Positions 60,844-64,000 of a DNA stretch of 64,000 nt are shown one piece after another. Source of the stretch: Bacillota bacterium (GTDB taxonomy: Bacteria; Bacillota; Clostridia; Christensenellales; Aristaeellaceae); NCBI GenBank assembly GCA_023398575.1, contig JAEWSC010000038.1, positions 1 to 64,000 of the forward strand, written 5' to 3'. Numbering within the stretch: the first letter of the stretch is position 1; every line of letters begins with the position of its first letter. Position numbers and translations under genes: made by a program. A model generated the notes under the pieces. That model was not told the origin of the DNA and ran no database searches. It saw only the letters and a program-made list of their open reading frames with translations.

Positions 60844-62541
60844 TTATCCGTTGATGGGAATCCCGCAGGGGTGTGTACTCGTTTGCGGCTGCTCAAGCTC
60901 TGCCCAAACAGAAGCGTACAACCGGTAGCCGCCAGCCAGGTTAAAAGCGTCAAAGCCATTCTGGGTCAGTATCCGGCAGGCAATGTAGCTGCGCAATCCG
61001 CTGTGGCAGTGGACGTAAACCGGCTTGCCAGCATCCAGTTCGCCCATTCTATCCCGCAGCTCATCCACCGGGATATGCACGGTTCCCTCAATGCTGCCCC
61101 GCCTCCGCTCGCCGCCGGTGCGCACATCCAGGAAGGTGATACTGCCGTCTTTGGGCAGGTCTTTCACATCGTGCCAGTGGAACTGCTTCACTTTTTTTGT
61201 GAGCAGGTTTTCCGCCATAAAGCCAGCCATGTTCACCGGGTCTTTGGCAGAGGAGAAGGGCGGCGCATAGCACAGCTCCAGCTCGGTGAGGTCGTACACG
61301 GTCATTCCCGCCCTGATGGCGGTATTAATCACATCACAGCGTTTATCCACACCTTCAAAGCCCACAATCTGGGCACCCAGCACCTTGCCATCCAAAGGCG
61401 AAAACAAGAGCTTGATGGTCTGGTTCGTAGCGCCTGGATAATAGGAGGCGTGGGAATTGCCGTAAGCATACACCTTGTCATAGGCGATGCCGGCTGCTTT
61501 GAGGGAAGCTTCGTTCAAGCCCGTTGCTGCCACCGTCATATCAAACAACTTGAGCACCAACGCGCCCTGGCTGCCCTTGTAGGTGGAGGGGATACCGCAA
61601 ATATTGTCGGCCACGATGCGTCCTTGCTTATTTGCTGGCCCGGCCAACGGCAAAAACGTTGGCTGTCCGGTAACAAAATGCTTGACCAGCACCGCATCGC
61701 CCACGGCGTAAATGGCTGGGTCGGATGTACGCATATGGTCATCGGTGAGAATGGCGCCCTTGGGGTTTACCGTAAGGCCTGCCGCCTTGGCCAAAGAGCT
61801 TTCTGGCTTTACACCAACGGACAGCAGCACCATATCTGCCGGCAGCTTTTCCTCACCCGCTTCGACCACCAGGCCGTTTTCATCGGCAGTCATGCCCTTG
61901 ACACCTGTTTTCAGCAAAAGGTTAATACCCTTGCTTTTCACATAGCCGTGCACATCGGCAGCCATATCAAAATCCAAAGGTGCAATCAAATGGTCGGCCA
62001 GTTCCACTACGGTGACATCCAGTCCGGCTTCCTTGAGGTTTTCGGCCATTTCCATGCCGATGGCCCCGCCGCCCACCACCACCGCGGTTTTGGGATGCTT
62101 TTCATCCATGAACGCGCGAATGCGCAGCGTATCGGGCACGGTGCGAAGCGTAAATACCCGCGGGTCATAAACGCCGGGCAGCGGTGGCACCAGCGGCTCC
62201 GCACCGGGGGAGAGAATCAGGGCATCATAGCTTTCCTGATAGACGGAACCATCCGCAAGGTTCTTCACGGTGACCGTCTTGGCGTCTTTGTCAATGCCAA
62301 CCGCCTCGGACAGCACGCGCACATCCACATGGAATCTGGCGTGAAAGCTTTCCGGGGTTTGCAGCGTCAAATCATCCTGATCAGTGATCACACCGCCAAC
62401 ATAATAGGGCAGACCGCAGTTGGCGTAAGAGATGTACGGCCCGCGCTCCAGCATGATGATCTGGGCCTGTTCATCCAATCTGCGCAAACGGGCGGCGGCG
62501 CTGGCCCCGCCGGCCACGCCGCCGATAATGACAACCTTCAT
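60844..62541 (-). CDS. CoA-disulfide reductase/NADH oxidase-like flavoprotein fused to rhodanese
   Basis: 565 residues. FAD motif VVIIGGVAGGASAAARLRR, the redox cysteine in ISYANCGLPYYVGG, NAD motif VVVGGGAIGMEMAENL, dimerisation domain, then a rhodanese domain (about 460-560) with the active-site cysteine in YVHCHSGLRSYIA. This is the CoADR-RHD/Npsr architecture, which reduces CoA disulfides or CoA persulfides and polysulfides. It is last in an operon with thioredoxin and a rhodanese, which supports a sulfane-sulfur or thiol-redox role. The ATG at 62541 follows GGGGTGGGG. Confidence 0.9.
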   Translation of the reverse strand: MKVVIIGGVAGGASAAARLRRLDEQAQIIMLERGPYISYANCGLPYYVGGVITDQDDLTLQTPESFHARFHVDVRVLSEAVGIDKDAKTVTVKNLADGSVYQESYDALILSPGAEPLVPPLPGVYDPRVFTLRTVPDTLRIRAFMDEKHPKTAVVVGGGAIGMEMAENLKEAGLDVTVVELADHLIAPLDFDMAADVHGYVKSKGINLLLKTGVKGMTADENGLVVEAGEEKLPADMVLLSVGVKPESSLAKAAGLTVNPKGAILTDDHMRTSDPAIYAVGDAVLVKHFVTGQPTFLPLAGPANKQGRIVADNICGIPSTYKGSQGALVLKLFDMTVAATGLNEASLKAAGIAYDKVYAYGNSHASYYPGATNQTIKLLFSPLDGKVLGAQIVGFEGVDKRCDVINTAIRAGMTVYDLTELELCYAPPFSSAKDPVNMAGFMAENLLTKKVKQFHWHDVKDLPKDGSITFLDVRTGGERRRGSIEGTVHIPVDELRDRMGELDAGKPVYVHCHSGLRSYIACRILTQNGFDAFNLAGGYRLYASVWAELEQPQTSTHPCGIPING

Positions 62542-62554
62542 GTAACCCCACCCC

Positions 62555-62881
62555 TTATCTTTCCACAGGCCCCGCATAGGAACCGATGCCGCCGATGTTG
62601 GTTACGCTGGTATAGCCAAGGGAAGCAAAACCCTGGCAAGCTGATTGGCTTCTTCCGCCGCTCAAGCAATAGACATACAGGGGGGTTGTCTTGTCCGGCA
62701 CGACGCTTTGTATCTGCTGCCACTGATCCAGCGGCAAGGAAAGCGAGCCGGGGATATGGCCCTGGCGGTATTCTGCCGGGGTGCGCACATCGATCAAGCG
62801 GATGCCGGGGTTACGTTGTATATCATTCATGGCTTCGCCCATCGACATGGACCTAAAGCCACGTTCAAACAACTTAAACAC
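62555..62881 (-). CDS. Single-domain rhodanese sulfurtransferase
   Basis: 108 residues. Rhodanese marks are IRLIDVRTPAEYRQGHIPGSLSLPL and the active-site loop YCLSGGRSQSAC with the sulfur-carrying cysteine. It transfers sulfane sulfur to thiols, probably to the neighbouring CoADR-rhodanese or thioredoxin. The start is GTG at 62881, one base after the trxA stop codon, with GGAGG 7 nt upstream inside trxA. Confidence 0.9.
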   Translation of the reverse strand: MFKLFERGFRSMSMGEAMNDIQRNPGIRLIDVRTPAEYRQGHIPGSLSLPLDQWQQIQSVVPDKTTPLYVYCLSGGRSQSACQGFASLGYTSVTNIGGIGSYAGPVER

Positions 62882-62882
62882 G

Positions 62883-63194
62883 TTACGCCTCCAGCAGCTT
62901 CAAAATGTCCTGCTTGGAACGCACGCCGACCATGGAGCCGGCCAGACGTCCATCCTTGAACACTGCCAGGGTGGGAATGCTCATTACGCCAAACCTGGAA
63001 GCCAGTTCCGGCTGCTCATCCACATTAATTTTACCGACAACAGCCTTTTCACCCAGTTCTTCGGCAATCCCCTCCACCACGGGGCCAACCATACGGCAGG
63101 GTCCGCACCAGGGTGCCCAGAAATCTACCAAAACCGGCACCGAAGAGGCCAGCACATCGTTGAAGTTTTCCTTGGTAACCTTAATCGCAGCCAT
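62883..63194 (-). CDS. trxA: Thioredoxin
   Basis: 103 residues with the active site FWAPWCGPCRM, the cis-proline segment MSIPTLAVFKDG and the family ending. It reduces protein disulfides in the cytoplasm. It is the first gene of the trxA-rhodanese-CoADR operon. AAGGAGG lies 9 nt before the ATG at 63194. The promoter is probably at TATAGT (about 63238-63243), with no clear -35 box. Confidence 0.95.
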   Translation of the reverse strand: MAAIKVTKENFNDVLASSVPVLVDFWAPWCGPCRMVGPVVEGIAEELGEKAVVGKINVDEQPELASRFGVMSIPTLAVFKDGRLAGSMVGVRSKQDILKLLEA

Positions 63195-63328
63195 TGTATG
63201 TTTCCTCCTTTGTCCTTTCGGACAACTTGATATTCATACTATACCCGCATTTGCCCGGAACGAAAGTGACAAAATCACAAAAAGCAGACTTTTTTTACAT
63301 TTTCGCGAATGTTTCTGCCCCTGTCCGC

Positions 63329-64000
63329 TTATTTGTCCATGATATCCTTTAATGCCTGCATGCCTTCTTCTGTCAGCGCCATACTGCCCAATTCCAGTAT
63401 AGGCGTATCCATGACGGAGTTATGCTTTTTCACCGACTCGCTGACTGTCTGCACAAAGTACGCGTACAAGTCAGATTTTTCGTATTCCTCGTAGGCATAA
63501 CCCTTGAGGGGAAGGTCGTAATCCAAGGTAATGAGCCCTCTATCCTCCAAGGATGCAAAAAGCGCGCCGTTTGCCTTTACCGTTTCAATATCCTCTTTGG
63601 GATCGGCTATGTATACGGGTGAAAGCGCCACGGCAAAGGCTTCCTCACTTTTGCTGCTGCCATACGCAAACCGCGCCACAGGCAGAAAGCCCCGCTGCTG
63701 TATCGCCAAAAGTATATCTGCCTGGCTGTCGGTAAGCTCACTGTTGTCCGTGTTTAAGTATGCGTGGCTTTCACCGCAGCCGCAGCCGCAATGCTCATCG
63801 TGGGTATGTTCGTGGTCGTGGCCGCAGTTGCAAGGTTCGTCATGGGTGTGTCCGTGGCCGTGGTGGTGCCCGTGATCATGTCCACAGCCACAATGCGCGC
63901 CGTGATCATCCCCTTGGTTTTCCTGGTGGTCATGATTGTGGCCGCAGCCGCAGGCCGCCTTGGGGGAGTGATCGTGGCCGCAGCCGCAATCTTTGTCATG
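63329..64000 (-). CDS. His/Cys-rich metal-binding protein, partial at the N-terminus
   Basis: The frame is open from the window edge to the stop at 63329, giving at least 223 residues; the start lies beyond 64000. The visible N-terminal 85 residues consist of about five CGCGH-type metal-binding blocks: CGCGHDH, CGCGHNHDH, CGCGHDHGHHHGHGH, CNCGHDHEH and CGCGCGESH, separated by acidic spacers. The rest (about 95-223) is an ordinary globular domain starting DSQADILLAIQQRGFLPVARFAYG and ending LTEEGMQALKDIMDK, which I do not recognise. The metal could be nickel, zinc or cobalt. The gene has no AAA or transporter features in the visible part. Confidence 0.8.
   Translation of the reverse strand, partial: HDKDCGCGHDHSPKAACGCGHNHDHQENQGDDHGAHCGCGHDHGHHHGHGHTHDEPCNCGHDHEHTHDEHCGCGCGESHAYLNTDNSELTDSQADILLAIQQRGFLPVARFAYGSSKSEEAFAVALSPVYIADPKEDIETVKANGALFASLEDRGLITLDYDLPLKGYAYEEYEKSDLYAYFVQTVSESVKKHNSVMDTPILELGSMALTEEGMQALKDIMDK

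Noticed and set aside
60871..62856. 661-codon open frame on the plus strand
   Set aside because: It is the mirror of the CoADR-rhodanese and rhodanese genes, which have all catalytic motifs. GC-rich third positions create such shadows.
63754..63999. Ala/Thr-rich open frame starting MTKIAAAATI
   Set aside because: It is a +1 shadow of the His/Cys-rich frame, which continues without a break into the globular domain and the stop at 63329.
1..64000. tRNA or rRNA genes
   Set aside because: No cloverleaf with a GGTTCGAATCC-type T arm and no rRNA motif was seen on either strand by eye; a covariance-model scan would be decisive.

Overview
The window looks like chromosomal DNA of an anaerobic Bacillota bacterium of the class Clostridia, probably a gut or rumen plant-fibre degrader. 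Markers that support this are PyrR with a PyrR-type attenuator leader, DnaD- and DnaI-type primosome proteins, an HPr-like protein, DUF4364, DUF6483 and DegV families, AGGAGG ribosome binding sites, sigma-A-type promoters and hairpin/T-tract terminators. All three ABC solute-binding proteins have cleavable signal peptides without a lipobox cysteine, which is unusual for Gram-positives. I recall this from some Christensenellales, but that placement is only a guess. No tRNA, rRNA, transposase, phage gene or CRISPR array was seen.

Layout. (1) 1-2200: PyrR leader, pyrR and a uracil permease. (2) 2600-10600: a pectin-oligomer locus on the minus strand (solute-binding protein, two CUT1 permeases, oligogalacturonate lyase, KdgF-like cupin) with a divergent membrane-anchored AraC-type regulator. 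(3) 10600-22100: a secreted clostripain-family peptidase, then a xylo-oligosaccharide locus (xylose isomerase, GH3 beta-xylosidase, ABC transporter) carrying two nearly identical LacI regulators, with a perfect 18-bp operator-like palindrome at the xylA promoter. (4) 22200-28000: mscL, an overlapping ATPase plus TOPRIM/DUF4435 pair resembling PARIS anti-phage systems, DUF6483, an ABC-F protein, a glutaredoxin-like protein and an unknown protein. (5) 28500-33400: mglBAC-type galactoside transport operon whose permease has an extra N-terminal region of about 300 residues. (6) 33700-37100: degV, a CE7 acetyl esterase, DUF4364 and an HPr-like protein without the active histidine. (7) 37200-42000: a resistance-type ABC-F gene divergent from recD2-comFC, with promoters that share a -35 region. 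(8) 42000-51300: FAD oxidoreductase, ECF sigma/anti-sigma pair, a degenerate GGDEF-EAL receptor, ArsC-like protein, ppa, dnaI-like and dnaD-like genes. (9) 51400-63200: dnaE, an MFS transporter, uvrA, a DUF362 ferredoxin protein, a CoA-disulfide-reductase/rhodanese, a rhodanese and trxA. (10) The right edge holds most of a gene for a His/Cys-rich metal-binding protein.

The intergenic space carries three families of structured dispersed repeats. Family 1 (three copies near 6.3, 28.2 and 33.6 kb) is a chain of hairpins that begins just after a gene's stop codon, always in the same orientation, and shows paired base changes that keep the stems. Family 2 (near 29.6 and 36.65 kb, with a weak copy at 2.37 kb) forms a long imperfect palindrome of about 160 bp around a shared apex. 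Family 3 (2.6 and 56.7 kb) is a double hairpin that starts 0-3 nt after the stop codon. These repeats and the ATPase/TOPRIM pair are the most promising material for new biology.
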